From Salinimicrobium tongyeongense (lineage in GTDB: Bacteria > Bacteroidota > Bacteroidia > Flavobacteriales > Flavobacteriaceae), in contig NZ_CP069620.1 in the NCBI RefSeq assembly GCF_026109735.1, forward strand, positions 2,294,001 through 2,358,000: a stretch of 64,000 nucleotides of DNA, read 5' to 3'. The position numbers were made by a program, and so were the translations under genes. Below the pieces are notes generated by a model. It was not told where the DNA came from, searched no databases, and saw only the letters and a list, made by a program, of their open reading frames with translations. Positions within the stretch are counted from its first letter, which is position 1; every line of letters begins with the position of its first letter. Positions 1-10,565 of this stretch are shown here, piece after piece.

Positions 1-151
1 TATTGAGAACGGATTGGCTGGAAAAAACGAGTTGGTTAAGATATTAGGAAGAGGTGAATTAAAAGCTAAGTTGAAAATATCTGTTCATAAATTTACTGCC
101 TCAGCAAAGCAGGCTATTGAAGCTGCTGGTGGTGAAGCTGTTACTTTATAA
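1..151 (+). CDS. rplO: 50S ribosomal protein L15, C-terminal end (partial)
   Basis: The last 49 codons of a gene cut by the window start. The readable end ([20 protein letters not shown], then a basic stretch and [10 protein letters not shown]) is the conserved L15 C-terminus. L15 is a late-assembling large-subunit protein. It lies 9 bases upstream of secY, the usual rplO-secY order of the spc operon, which supports the identity. Confidence 0.93.
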   Translation, partial: IENGLAGKNELVKILGRGELKAKLKISVHKFTASAKQAIEAAGGEAVTL

Positions 152-160
152 TAGATAACA

Positions 161-1498
161 ATGAAATTCATCAATACATTAAAGAATATCTGGAAAATCG
201 AGGAGCTAAAAAACAGAATTTTAGTGACCCTCGGTTTGTTGCTGGTGTATCGCTTTGGAGCACAGGTGGTGCTTCCTGGAATTGATGCGTCTCAATTAGC
301 GAACCTCGCTACTCAAACTGATGGTGGTCTATTAGGGCTGCTTAACGCCTTTACAGGTGGTGCATTTTCTAATGCTTCTGTATTTGCTTTAGGTATTATG
401 CCCTATATATCGGCATCTATTGTAGTGCAATTGATGGGAATTGCTGTTCCTTATCTTCAAAAACTTCAGAAGGAAGGAGAAAGTGGTCGTAGAAGGATCA
501 ACCAGATCACAAGATGGTTAACCATTGCTATTACCCTTGTTCAGGGACCAGGTTATATTTATAACCTTTTTGCCACCTTGCCTTCAGGTGCCTTTTTGCT
601 TGGAAGTACAGTGACCTTTGTTGCTTCTTCGGTAATTATCCTTACTACAGGAACTATTTTTGCAATGTGGCTTGGAGAGAAGATCACAGATAAAGGTATT
701 GGTAACGGTATCTCCCTTCTTATTATGGTGGGTATTATCGCTACATTGCCACAGGCTTTTATCCAGGAATTCGCTTCCAGAGTATTCGAATCCAATGGAG
801 GAATGGTTATGATCCTTATTGAACTTGTAATATGGTTCGTGATTATTCTTGCCAGTGTAATGTTGGTGATGGCTGTTAGACAAATCCCCGTGCAGTATGC
901 AAGAAGAACTGCTACCGGAGGATACGAGAAAAATGTTTTTGGTTCTAGACAATACATTCCATTGAAGCTTAATGCTTCTGGGGTTATGCCAATTATCTTC
1001 GCTCAGGCAATTATGTTCATTCCTGCAGCTGTTGCCGGACTTTCACAGTCTGAAACCGCCCAGGGAGTGACAGCCGCATTTAGCGATATCTTTGGCTTTT
1101 GGTACAATCTTGTGTTCGCGTTGTTAATTATAATTTTTACGTACTTTTACACCGCGATTACGGTACCTACCAATAAAATGGCAGACGATCTTAAAAGAAG
1201 TGGTGGTTTCATACCGGGGATAAGACCTGGAACAGAAACTGCAGAATTTTTAGATCGCATCATGTCGCAAATCACCCTGCCGGGTTCTGTTTTCTTAGCG
1301 CTTATCGCAGTGTTCCCTGCAATTATCGTTTCCCTTTTGGGAGTTCAGGCCGGATGGGCATTGTTCTTTGGAGGAACATCATTGTTAATTATGGTAGGAG
1401 TTGCAATTGATACCATGCAGCAGGTAAATTCATACTTGTTGAACAGGCACTATGATGGTCTTATGAAAACCGGTAAAAACAGAAAAGCAGTAGCATAA
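161..1498 (+). CDS. secY: Protein translocase subunit SecY
   Basis: Central channel subunit of the SecYEG translocon in the inner membrane. At 445 residues it has the usual length, with about ten hydrophobic helices. The SecY signature [15 protein letters not shown] follows the fourth-fifth helix region, and the cytoplasmic loop region has basic residues before [13 protein letters not shown]. It follows rplO, and its stop overlaps the infA start by one base (TAATG), so the two are translationally coupled. Unlike the E. coli or B. subtilis order, no adk or map lies between secY and infA here. Confidence 0.97.
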   Translation: MKFINTLKNIWKIEELKNRILVTLGLLLVYRFGAQVVLPGIDASQLANLATQTDGGLLGLLNAFTGGAFSNASVFALGIMPYISASIVVQLMGIAVPYLQKLQKEGESGRRRINQITRWLTIAITLVQGPGYIYNLFATLPSGAFLLGSTVTFVASSVIILTTGTIFAMWLGEKITDKGIGNGISLLIMVGIIATLPQAFIQEFASRVFESNGGMVMILIELVIWFVIILASVMLVMAVRQIPVQYARRTATGGYEKNVFGSRQYIPLKLNASGVMPIIFAQAIMFIPAAVAGLSQSETAQGVTAAFSDIFGFWYNLVFALLIIIFTYFYTAITVPTNKMADDLKRSGGFIPGIRPGTETAEFLDRIMSQITLPGSVFLALIAVFPAIIVSLLGVQAGWALFFGGTSLLIMVGVAIDTMQQVNSYLLNRHYDGLMKTGKNRKAVA

Positions 1499-1713
1499 TG
1501 GCAAAACAATCGGCGATAGAACAAGACGGAACGATCATTGAAGCATTGTCAAATGCAATGTTCCGGGTGGAGTTAGAGAACGGTCATGTTGTGACCGCGC
1601 ATATTTCAGGTAAAATGCGAATGCATTACATCAAATTATTGCCTGGTGACAAAGTGAAATTAGAAATGAGCCCGTACGATTTATCTAAGGCTCGAATAAC
1701 TTACAGATACTAA
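1498..1713 (+). CDS. infA: Translation initiation factor IF-1
   Basis: A 71-residue S1/OB-fold protein that occupies the ribosomal A site during initiation. The family hallmarks [31 protein letters not shown] and [15 protein letters not shown] are all present, and the C-terminal RITYRY is typical. The ATG shares its A with the secY stop codon. It is followed after 5 bases by rpmJ, as in most spc/alpha operon junctions. Confidence 0.97.
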   Translation: MAKQSAIEQDGTIIEALSNAMFRVELENGHVVTAHISGKMRMHYIKLLPGDKVKLEMSPYDLSKARITYRY

Positions 1714-1718
1714 TAACT

Positions 1719-1835
1719 ATGAAAGTTAGAGCATCAATTAAAAAAAGAAGTGCCGAGTGCAAGATTGTGCGAAGAAAAGGCAGACTATACGTGATTAACA
1801 AAAAGAATCCAAAATTTAAACAAAGACAAGGGTAG
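1719..1835 (+). CDS. rpmJ: 50S ribosomal protein L36 (zinc-free type)
   Basis: A 38-residue protein beginning [20 protein letters not shown] and ending [11 protein letters not shown], the exact L36 length and frame. It sits between infA and rpsM with 5-base and 2-base spacers, its normal position. Canonical L36 binds zinc through three cysteines and one histidine. Here only one cysteine remains (position 14) and the histidine position is Phe, so this is a C-minus paralogue-type L36 unlikely to hold zinc. Function in the large subunit is inferred to be retained. Confidence 0.96.
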   Translation: MKVRASIKKRSAECKIVRRKGRLYVINKKNPKFKQRQG

Positions 1836-1837
1836 TT

Positions 1838-2212
1838 ATGGCTAGAATTGCAGGTGTTGATATACCAAAACAAAAGCGAGGCGTTATAGCATTGACCTAT
1901 ATCTTCGGAATTGGAAAGAGCAGAGCTCAGGAAATTCTCAAAGAGGCCAACGTAGATGAAAGTAAAAAAGTTTCCGATTGGAATGATGACGAAATCGGAA
2001 GAATTCGTGAGGCCGTTGGATCTTTTAAAATTGAAGGTGAATTGCGTTCAGAAATCCAGTTGAGCATCAAACGCTTAATGGATATTGGAAGTTATAGAGG
2101 AATTCGTCACAGAGCGGGACTTCCGTTAAGAGGACAAAGAACCAAGAATAACTCCAGAACCAGAAAAGGAAGAAGAAAAACAGTTGCCAACAAAAAGAAA
2201 GCAACTAAATAA
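1838..2212 (+). CDS. rpsM: 30S ribosomal protein S13
   Basis: A 124-residue small-subunit head protein that contacts tRNA and the B1 bridges. It starts [20 protein letters not shown] and carries the conserved GIGKSRA helix-two-turn region, the [19 protein letters not shown] motif and the basic tail [14 protein letters not shown]. It is first in the S13-S11-S4-alpha-L17 segment of the alpha operon. The start lies 2 bases after the rpmJ stop. Confidence 0.97.
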   Translation: MARIAGVDIPKQKRGVIALTYIFGIGKSRAQEILKEANVDESKKVSDWNDDEIGRIREAVGSFKIEGELRSEIQLSIKRLMDIGSYRGIRHRAGLPLRGQRTKNNSRTRKGRRKTVANKKKATK

Positions 2213-2220
2213 TAAGTAGG

Positions 2221-2610
2221 ATGGCAAAAGCAAAAGCAACTCAAAAGAAACGTAAAGTAAATGTTGAGTCTATTGGAGAGGCGCATGTTACTGCTTCTTT
2301 TAACAACATTATCATTTCTTTGACTAATAAAAAAGGAGATGTGATTTCCTGGTCGTCTGCCGGTAAAATGGGCTTTAGAGGATCTAAGAAAAACACTCCT
2401 TATGCTGCACAATTGGCAGCAGAAGACGCATCAAAAGTAGCTCACGAGGCAGGTCTTCGTAAAGTGAAAGTATTTGTGAAAGGACCGGGTAACGGTAGAG
2501 AATCTGCGATTCGTTCCCTTCACAATGCAGGGATTGAAGTAACCGAGATCATTGATGTTACTCCACTTCCACACAACGGATGTCGTCCTCCAAAAAGACG
2601 TAGAGTTTAA
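2221..2610 (+). CDS. rpsK: 30S ribosomal protein S11
   Basis: A 129-residue platform protein of the small subunit near the mRNA exit. Hallmarks are [43 protein letters not shown] and the C-terminal [16 protein letters not shown]. It follows rpsM after 8 bases. An 88-base spacer with possible secondary structure separates it from rpsD. Confidence 0.97.
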   Translation: MAKAKATQKKRKVNVESIGEAHVTASFNNIIISLTNKKGDVISWSSAGKMGFRGSKKNTPYAAQLAAEDASKVAHEAGLRKVKVFVKGPGNGRESAIRSLHNAGIEVTEIIDVTPLPHNGCRPPKRRRV

Positions 2611-2698
2611 TTAACAAGTATAACAAAAGTAAGCAAAGAGATCTGCGAAGGACAGTGACCTTAATTCCACGATCGCTTGCTTTATAATCAAATTTTCA
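2611..2698 (+). promoter_or_regulatory. Structured spacer before rpsD (possible S4 leader)
   Basis: This 88-base gap interrupts an otherwise tightly packed ribosomal operon. AAGCAA (2631-2636) can pair with TTGCTT (2677-2682), and GATC (2640-2643) with GATC (2671-2674), giving a two-part stem with a small internal loop immediately upstream of the rpsD start. S4 is the autoregulator of its own operon in E. coli and of rpsD in B. subtilis. A similar role here is inference only. Confidence 0.35.
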
Positions 2699-3304
2699 AT
2701 GGCAAGATATACTGGTCCAAAGACTAAAATCGCCCGTAAATTCGGGGAAGCTATTTTCGGAGATGACAAATCATTCGAAAAAAGGAATTATCCTCCGGGA
2801 CAACACGGTAACAACCGTCGTCGCGGTAAAAAATCTGAATATGCTGTCCAGTTAATGGAGAAGCAAAAAGCAAAGTATACCTATGGTATTCTTGAGCGTC
2901 AATTCAGGAACATGTTTGAAAAAGCTACCCGCGCCCAGGGAATTACCGGGGAGGTGCTTTTGCAATTATGTGAGTCTCGTTTAGATAACGTGGTTTATAG
3001 AATGGGTATTGCCCCATCAAGACGTGCTGCAAGACAATTGGTTTCTCACAGGCATATCACTGTAAATGGAGAGTTAGTAAACATTCCATCTTACCAGTTA
3101 AAAGCAGGAGATGTTGTAGGAGTAAGAGAGAAATCCAAATCCTTAACTGCCATCCAGGATTCATTAGCTAATTCCAGCAGTGTTTACGAATGGATCACAT
3201 TTAATAATCAGACCAAACAGGGAACTTATGTTTCTGTTCCGGGAAGAGTACAAATTCCCGAAAATATAAATGAACAATTCATCGTCGAATTATATTCGAA
3301 ATAA
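2699..3304 (+). CDS. rpsD: 30S ribosomal protein S4
   Basis: A 201-residue primary 16S rRNA-binding assembly protein. The N-terminal [20 protein letters not shown], the PPGQHG motif and the S4 RNA-binding domain ([40 protein letters not shown]) are all present. It lacks the N-terminal zinc cysteines of some S4 versions. It is the third gene of the rpsM-rpsK-rpsD-rpoA-rplQ set, 20 bases before rpoA. Confidence 0.97.
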   Translation: MARYTGPKTKIARKFGEAIFGDDKSFEKRNYPPGQHGNNRRRGKKSEYAVQLMEKQKAKYTYGILERQFRNMFEKATRAQGITGEVLLQLCESRLDNVVYRMGIAPSRRAARQLVSHRHITVNGELVNIPSYQLKAGDVVGVREKSKSLTAIQDSLANSSSVYEWITFNNQTKQGTYVSVPGRVQIPENINEQFIVELYSK

Positions 3305-3324
3305 TAATTCACAGAAGTCGTAAT

Positions 3325-4317
3325 ATGGCAATATTAAATTTTCAGAAGCCCGATAAAGTTATAATGATTGATTCAACCGATTTCGAAGGGAAATTTGAAT
3401 TTCGCCCTTTGGAACCAGGTTATGGATTGACTGTTGGTAACGCTCTAAGAAGAGTTCTCTTATCTTCACTTGAAGGGTTCGCTATTACTTCGGTTCGCAT
3501 CGAAGGAGTAGAGCACGAATTCTCAACTATCCCCGGGGTAGTGGAAGACGTAACCGAAATAATCTTGAATCTTAAACAGATCAGGTTTAAAAGGCAAATT
3601 GATGAAATAGACAATGAAGCCGTTACCATTTCTGTATCCGGTCAGGAGCAATTAACTGCAGGACACTTCCAAAAATTCATCTCAGGTTTCCAAATCCTTA
3701 ACCCGGAGCTGGTGATCTGCAATATGGATAAGAAAGTTAACCTTAACATGGAGGTTACTGTAGAAAAGGGTAGAGGATACGTTCCTGCTGAAGAGAATAA
3801 AAAGCCAAACGCACCCATCGGTACCATCTATACAGATTCTATTTACACTCCTGTAAAGAATGTAAAATACAGCATCGAAAACTATAGGGTTGAGCAAAAA
3901 ACCGATTATGAAAAATTGGTTTTTGAAATCTCTACAGATGGTTCTATTCATCCTAAAGAGGCACTTACCGAAGCTGCCAAAACCTTGATCCACCACTTTA
4001 TGCTGTTCTCTGATGAGCGCATTACTTTGGAGGCCGATGAGATTGCACAGACTGAAACTTACGATGAAGAGTCACTTCATATGCGTCAGTTACTAAAAAC
4101 CAAGTTGGTAGATATGGACCTTTCAGTTAGGGCATTGAACTGTCTTAAAGCTGCAGAAGTTGACACCCTTGGAGACCTAGTATCTTACAACAAGAACGAT
4201 CTTATGAAGTTCAGAAACTTTGGTAAAAAATCGCTTACCGAACTTGAAGAGTTGGTAAACAACAAAGGTTTGAACTTTGGGATGGATCTATCAAAATACA
4301 AATTAGATAAAGACTAG
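3325..4317 (+). CDS. rpoA: DNA-directed RNA polymerase subunit alpha
   Basis: A 330-residue assembly platform of RNA polymerase. The N-terminal dimerisation domain shows [20 protein letters not shown] and [10 protein letters not shown]. The C-terminal domain, from about residue 250, shows [20 protein letters not shown] and [16 protein letters not shown], which contacts DNA and regulators. Gene position between rpsD and rplQ is canonical. The C-terminal domain is complete. Confidence 0.97.
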   Translation: MAILNFQKPDKVIMIDSTDFEGKFEFRPLEPGYGLTVGNALRRVLLSSLEGFAITSVRIEGVEHEFSTIPGVVEDVTEIILNLKQIRFKRQIDEIDNEAVTISVSGQEQLTAGHFQKFISGFQILNPELVICNMDKKVNLNMEVTVEKGRGYVPAEENKKPNAPIGTIYTDSIYTPVKNVKYSIENYRVEQKTDYEKLVFEISTDGSIHPKEALTEAAKTLIHHFMLFSDERITLEADEIAQTETYDEESLHMRQLLKTKLVDMDLSVRALNCLKAAEVDTLGDLVSYNKNDLMKFRNFGKKSLTELEELVNNKGLNFGMDLSKYKLDKD

Positions 4318-4412
4318 TAGCGTATACTGCGCAACGGTCAAAACAATAACAATAACCATCATAATTTGCTCCTCAAAATGGGTCGCAGCAAGATGATGAA
4401 ACAAAAAACGTC

Positions 4413-4907
4413 ATGAGACACGGAAAAAAGACAAATCACCTCGGAAGACAAACTGCCCATCGTAAGGCGATGCTTGCAAATATGGCTTGTTCTCTAATCG
4501 AGCACAAACGTATTAACACTACTGTGGCAAAAGCAAAAGCTTTGAAGCAATTTGTTGAGCCTTTGGTAACCAAGTCTAAAGAAGATACTACCCACAACAG
4601 GAGACTGGTATTCAGCAAACTTCGCGATAAGAATGCAATTTCAGAATTGTTCCGTGAAGTAGCTCCTAAAGTAGGTGATCGTCCGGGAGGATACACCAGG
4701 ATCATTAAACTTGGAAACAGGTTAGGTGATAATGCAGATATGGCACTTATTGAACTTGTAGATTACAACGAAACCTACAACGTCAACAAGCCAGAGAAGA
4801 AGAAATCTACCCGTAGAGCTGGTAGAAGTAAAAAATCTTCTGATGCTGCACAGGCAAAACCCGAGGCTTCTGCTGAAGATAAAAAAGACGAAGGAAACAA
4901 GGAATAA
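4413..4907 (+). CDS. rplQ: 50S ribosomal protein L17 with charged tail
   Basis: The L17 core ([59 protein letters not shown]) covers about 120 residues. A Lys/Ala/Glu-rich tail of about 40 residues, typical of Bacteroidota L17 and probably disordered, follows. It ends the alpha operon. A 95-base untranslated spacer separates it from rpoA, and a strong hairpin terminator follows the stop. Confidence 0.97.
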   Translation: MRHGKKTNHLGRQTAHRKAMLANMACSLIEHKRINTTVAKAKALKQFVEPLVTKSKEDTTHNRRLVFSKLRDKNAISELFREVAPKVGDRPGGYTRIIKLGNRLGDNADMALIELVDYNETYNVNKPEKKKSTRRAGRSKKSSDAAQAKPEASAEDKKDEGNKE

Positions 4908-4933
4908 ATATGATTCTTGATTCTTAAATTCTT

Positions 4934-4968
4934 AAAAAGGATAAGCCGTTAAAGCTTATCCTTTTTTT
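4934..4968 (+). terminator. Intrinsic terminator of the ribosomal operon
   Basis: AAGGATAAGC and GCTTATCCTT form a perfect stem around a 7-base loop, followed by a run of T. It lies 27 bases after the rplQ stop and ends the spc/alpha transcription unit. Confidence 0.9.
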
Positions 4969-5044
4969 ATACCCAAACCCCAGGGTGCCAAAAAAGTTAC
5001 TTTGAAACCGAATTTTAAAATCAACAAATCCTCTCAAAAAACAA

Positions 5045-5052
5045 TATTTTTG
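5045..5052 (+). promoter_or_regulatory. Promoter -7 box of carA
   Basis: TATTTTTG matches the Bacteroidetes sigma-ABfr -7 consensus TAnnTTTG, 22 bases before the carA ATG. No clear -33 TTG is visible at the usual distance. Confidence 0.6.
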
Positions 5053-5074
5053 TAGAGGATAAAGACGAGCAATC

Positions 5075-6196
5075 ATGAAATACCAAACTAGAAAAAAAGC
5101 CATTTTACTACTCGAAGACGGTACCATCTTTCACGGCAAAGCAGTGGGGGATAAAGACGGAAAAGCCTTTGGCGAGGTCTGTTTCAATACGGGAATGACC
5201 GGGTACCAGGAAATTTTTACCGATCCGTCTTACTTCGGACAAATTATGGTCACCACCAATGCCCATATTGGGAATTACGGTGCTAACGAAGATGAAAAGG
5301 AAGCCGAAAAGGCACAAATCTCAGGTTTGGTGTGCAAAAATTTCAGTTATCACCAATCCCGTCCCGCAGCCGATGAAACCCTCAAGCAATTCCTTGACCG
5401 AAGTGAGCTTTTTGCCATTTCCGATATCGATACCCGTGCGCTGGTAACTTACATTAGGGAAAATGGCGCCATGAACGCCGTCTTGACCACTCAGTTTGAA
5501 GACTTAGACGCCCTGAAACAGGAACTTGCCAATGTGCCCGATATGAATGGTCTCGAACTGGCTTCAAAAGTGTCGACCAAAGAACCTTATTTCTTCGGAA
5601 GTGAATCTGCTCGTTTTAAAGTCGCCGTACTCGATGTGGGGGTCAAAAAGAGCATTTTAAAGCACCTTGCCTCGCGAGATGTATACTGCAAGGTCTTTCC
5701 TTACGATACCACTTATGCCGAAATGAAGGCTTGGGAACCTCACGGCTACCTGCTTTCCAACGGCCCCGGTGATCCCCAGCCTCTCAAAAATGCCATTCAG
5801 GTCGCTAAAGATATTATTGCTGAAGATAAACCGCTTTTCGGGATTTGCCTTGGTCACCAGATCATCGCCCTGGCAAACGGCATTTCTACCTATAAAATGC
5901 ACCATGGCCACAGGGGGATAAACCATCCAATTCTTAACCTGGAGACCGGGAAAGGGGAAATTACCTCTCAAAATCATGGTTTTTCGGTAAGTAAAGAAGA
6001 AACTGAAAGTCATCCCGATGTAGTTATTACCCACACTCACCTCAATGACCAGACCGTGGCGGGAATAAGGATGAAAAATAAGAATTGCTTCTCGGTTCAA
6101 TACCACCCCGAGGCCAGTCCAGGGCCAAACGATGCTCATTATCTGTTCGATGAGTTTATTCACAACCTGATAGGCGAAGAAATCACAGCTGAATAA
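5075..6196 (+). CDS. carA: Carbamoyl-phosphate synthase small subunit
   Basis: The glutamine-hydrolysing subunit (373 residues) delivers ammonia to CarB for carbamoyl phosphate, feeding arginine and pyrimidine synthesis. The N-terminal CPSase domain has FGEVCFNTGMTGYQEIFTDP. The class I glutamine amidotransferase domain carries the nucleophile in FGICLGHQ (Cys258) and the His344/Glu346 pair in YHPEASPGP. The partner carB is not in this window. It is a monocistronic gene with its own -7 box upstream and a hairpin terminator downstream. Confidence 0.97.
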   Translation: MKYQTRKKAILLLEDGTIFHGKAVGDKDGKAFGEVCFNTGMTGYQEIFTDPSYFGQIMVTTNAHIGNYGANEDEKEAEKAQISGLVCKNFSYHQSRPAADETLKQFLDRSELFAISDIDTRALVTYIRENGAMNAVLTTQFEDLDALKQELANVPDMNGLELASKVSTKEPYFFGSESARFKVAVLDVGVKKSILKHLASRDVYCKVFPYDTTYAEMKAWEPHGYLLSNGPGDPQPLKNAIQVAKDIIAEDKPLFGICLGHQIIALANGISTYKMHHGHRGINHPILNLETGKGEITSQNHGFSVSKEETESHPDVVITHTHLNDQTVAGIRMKNKNCFSVQYHPEASPGPNDAHYLFDEFIHNLIGEEITAE

Positions 6197-7886
<1,690 letters not shown>

Positions 7887-7908
7887 TAGCTGCTAAAGCT
7901 GTTTTTAT

Positions 7909-7943
7909 AAGCCTTTCCGGATCTCGGAAAGGCTTTTTCTTTT
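7909..7943 (+). terminator. Intrinsic terminator of eno
   Basis: AAGCCTTTCCG pairs perfectly with CGGAAAGGCTT around a 5-base loop and is followed by a T-rich tract, 22 bases after the eno stop. Confidence 0.9.
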
Positions 7944-8163
7944 ATAACATGACATTCGTCATGCCTTTTAAATTTTGGTCTTCCTATTTTTAAGAGAGTT
8001 CAAAATTAGAGAGATAACTGCTCTTTCCCCTGTTTGTAGTTTCTTTCAGGCTTGTTTTCAGCGTTTAATAGATTGAGGAAAAGCCGCGCTCAGCCATAAA
8101 TTAAGGTAGAATTTTGTAAATTAGCAATCCTGAAAATAAATCATAAGAAAATCCATAACAAAT

Positions 8164-9453
8164 ATGTCAAAAGTAGCTACTTTAAAAATAGATGGAAAGA
8201 CCTATGACCTGCCAATGGTTGTAGGCACAGAGAAAGAAGTTGCCCTGGATATTACGCAGTTGCGAGGGCAGAGTGGAGCAATAACCTTAGATCCCGGGTA
8301 CAAGAATACCGGGGCCTGCGAGAGTGCAATTACTTTTCTTGATGGCGAAGAGGGGATCTTAAGGTACCGGGGATATTCCATAGAAGAACTGGCTGAAAAA
8401 GCCGATTTTCTAGAAGTAGCTTATCTTTTAATTTTTGGGGAATTACCAACCGAAAGTCAGTTGCAGAAGTTCAATACCGATATTCTCGATCAAAGCATTG
8501 TGAATGAGGATATGAAAACTGTGCTTAAAGGTTTTCCTCAATCGGCACACCCAATGGGAGTGCTGGCTTCGCTTACCAGTGCCCTTACCGCTTTCAACCC
8601 AAAGTCGGTTAACGTGGAGTCTGAAGAAGATATGTACCGGGCCATTGTGAAGATCCTTGCAAAATTCCCTGTGCTTGCTGCATGGACCCTTCGCAAGAAG
8701 AAAGACCAGTTGCTTTACAATAAGGATACCAACATTGGGTATGTTGAGAGCTTCCTGAAAATGATGTTCCAGGATGATAATCCCAAGAAAAACTACAAGC
8801 AGAACAAAGTAGTGGTAAACGCACTTGATAAGTTGCTTATCCTTCATGCAGATCACGAGCAAAACTGTTCTACATCAACTGTGAGAATTGTGGGTTCTTC
8901 CCATGCCGGGTTATTTGCTTCAATTTCAGCAGGAGTTTCTGCGCTATGGGGGCCACTTCACGGTGGGGCCAACCAGGCGGTGATCGAAATGCTTGAAGAG
9001 ATCAAAGCCGACGGTGGAGATACTTCAAAATTCATCGCAAAAGCCAAAGATAAAGATGACCCCTTCAGGCTAATGGGCTTTGGTCACAGGGTTTATAAGA
9101 ACTTTGATCCAAGAGCCAGGATCATCAAAAAAGCAGCCGATGAAGTACTGGGCCAGCTTGGGGTAGAAGATCCAATCTTAGAAATCGCCAAAGGTCTTGA
9201 AAAAGCAGCTTTGGAAGATCCGTACTTTGTTGAAAGAAAACTTTATCCAAACGTAGATTTCTATTCGGGTATCATTTATCGTGCTATGGGCATCCCAACC
9301 GAAATGTTCACCGTAATGTTTGCAGTTGGTCGTCTTCCGGGATGGATCGCCCAATGGAGGGAAATGAGACTTAGAAAAGAACCAATTGGTCGTCCAAGAC
9401 AGGTATATATTGGGGAGACTAAACGTTCTTTTAAAGATATCAGTAAAAGATAG
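8164..9453 (+). CDS. gltA: Citrate synthase
   Basis: Condenses oxaloacetate and acetyl-CoA at the entry of the TCA cycle (429 residues, type I/hexameric-like length). The catalytic set is visible: HADHEQNCSTSTVR, GPLHGGANQAV (His), GFGHRVYKNFDPRA (His) and YPNVDFYSG (Asp). The N-terminal domain begins MSKVATLKIDGKTYDLP, as in the GltA branch with the NADH-responsive N-terminal extension. Single gene, followed by a terminator. Confidence 0.97.
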   Translation: MSKVATLKIDGKTYDLPMVVGTEKEVALDITQLRGQSGAITLDPGYKNTGACESAITFLDGEEGILRYRGYSIEELAEKADFLEVAYLLIFGELPTESQLQKFNTDILDQSIVNEDMKTVLKGFPQSAHPMGVLASLTSALTAFNPKSVNVESEEDMYRAIVKILAKFPVLAAWTLRKKKDQLLYNKDTNIGYVESFLKMMFQDDNPKKNYKQNKVVVNALDKLLILHADHEQNCSTSTVRIVGSSHAGLFASISAGVSALWGPLHGGANQAVIEMLEEIKADGGDTSKFIAKAKDKDDPFRLMGFGHRVYKNFDPRARIIKKAADEVLGQLGVEDPILEIAKGLEKAALEDPYFVERKLYPNVDFYSGIIYRAMGIPTEMFTVMFAVGRLPGWIAQWREMRLRKEPIGRPRQVYIGETKRSFKDISKR

Positions 9454-9476
9454 TATGCTTAATTAGTTATTGTCTT

Positions 9477-9507
9477 AAAAACTCCACATTTCGTGGAGTT
9501 TTTTTGT
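9477..9507 (+). terminator. Intrinsic terminator of gltA
   Basis: AAAAACTCCAC pairs with GTGGAGTTTTT around the short loop ATTTC, followed by a run of T. Confidence 0.9.
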
Positions 9508-9618
9508 TTCAGGAAATGACTATTTAATGCGGAGCTTTAAATTTTCCGCAGGAAAAAACATTTAAAAAATGAGCTGTAATTAAAGGTTTTATGTATTTAT
9601 GAGGATTATTCCTTTTCT

Positions 9619-9626
9619 TATATTTG
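9619..9626 (+). promoter_or_regulatory. Promoter -7 box of the amidinotransferase pair
   Basis: TATATTTG is an exact TAnnTTTG match, ending 21 bases before the chosen ATG. It overlaps an upstream in-frame TTG, which argues that translation starts at the later ATG pair. Confidence 0.65.
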
Positions 9627-9647
9627 CAGCAAAATTGGGGGTTTATG

Positions 9648-10559
9648 ATGAAACTGAATATAAAAAATGAGACTTCCCGTCTTAGAGCTGTAATCCTTGG
9701 AACGGCCGAAAGCCCCGGTCCAACACCTGAGTATGAACATGCCTACGACCCGAAGTCGGCCGAGCATATCAAGGCCGGGACCTACCCCGTTGAGGAAGAC
9801 ATGGTGAAGGAAATGGAAGCCGTGCGGGAGGTACTTGAGAAATACGAGGTAAAGGTTTACAGGCCCAACCTGGTAAAAGACCTGAACCAGATCTTTACCC
9901 GCGACATAGCTTTTGTGATCGATGATAAATTCATAAAGGCCAATATATTGCCCGACCGGGAAGAAGAGATTGAAGCCATTCAGTATGTTATCGATCAAAT
10001 GGATCCCAAAAAGGTCATAGAGCTGCCCGAAGATGTGCACGTGGAAGGTGGCGATGTGATGCTCTATGAAGATTACCTGTTTGTGGGCGCTTACTACGGC
10101 GAAGATTATTCCCAGTACATCACTGCGCGAACCAATCTCAAGGGGGTGGAGCACCTCAAAAATATGTTCCCTAATAAAAAGGTGCGGTCTTTTAACCTGA
10201 GAAAATCCAATACCGAGGCAAGGGATAATGCGCTGCACCTTGATTGCTGTTTTCAGCCGGTAGGAAGGGGCAAAGCAATATTATATCCCGCCGGATTTTT
10301 AAATCAGGATGAATATCAATGGCTGGTAAATTTCTTCGGAAAAGAAAATATTTTTGAAGTTACGCGCCAGGAAATGTATGATATGAACTCCAATGTCTTT
10401 TCTATTTCTGAAGACGTGGTGATTTCAGAGAGAAACTTCACCCGACTCAACACCTGGCTTAGGGAAAACGGACTTACCGTTGAAGAAGTGCCTTACGCCG
10501 AAATTGCAAAACAGGAAGGATTGTTGCGCTGTTCAACCCTTCCCCTTATAAGAGATTAA
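9648..10559 (+). CDS. Dimethylarginine dimethylaminohydrolase/arginine deiminase family protein
   Basis: An amidinotransferase-fold hydrolase (303 residues from the ATG at 9648; another ATG lies one codon earlier). Such enzymes cleave guanidino groups of arginine or its derivatives through a covalent cysteine intermediate. Visible are TRDIAFV, VEGGDVMLYEDYLFVG, the His region NALHLDCCFQPVG and the probable nucleophile in LLRCSTLPLIRD near the C-terminus. It is followed after 6 bases by CtlX, so the two are co-transcribed. The true substrate cannot be read from sequence. Confidence 0.85.
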   Translation: MKLNIKNETSRLRAVILGTAESPGPTPEYEHAYDPKSAEHIKAGTYPVEEDMVKEMEAVREVLEKYEVKVYRPNLVKDLNQIFTRDIAFVIDDKFIKANILPDREEEIEAIQYVIDQMDPKKVIELPEDVHVEGGDVMLYEDYLFVGAYYGEDYSQYITARTNLKGVEHLKNMFPNKKVRSFNLRKSNTEARDNALHLDCCFQPVGRGKAILYPAGFLNQDEYQWLVNFFGKENIFEVTRQEMYDMNSNVFSISEDVVISERNFTRLNTWLRENGLTVEEVPYAEIAKQEGLLRCSTLPLIRD

Positions 10560-10565
10560 TTGTAC

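Noticed and set aside
4318-4412. 95-base rpoA-rplQ spacer as a regulatory RNA
   Set aside because: No convincing stem or internal promoter could be seen by eye.
8100-8163. Possible gltA promoter boxes (TAAATTAG near 8119)
   Set aside because: The -7 match has a mismatch and no -33 lies at a proper distance, so no promoter was called.
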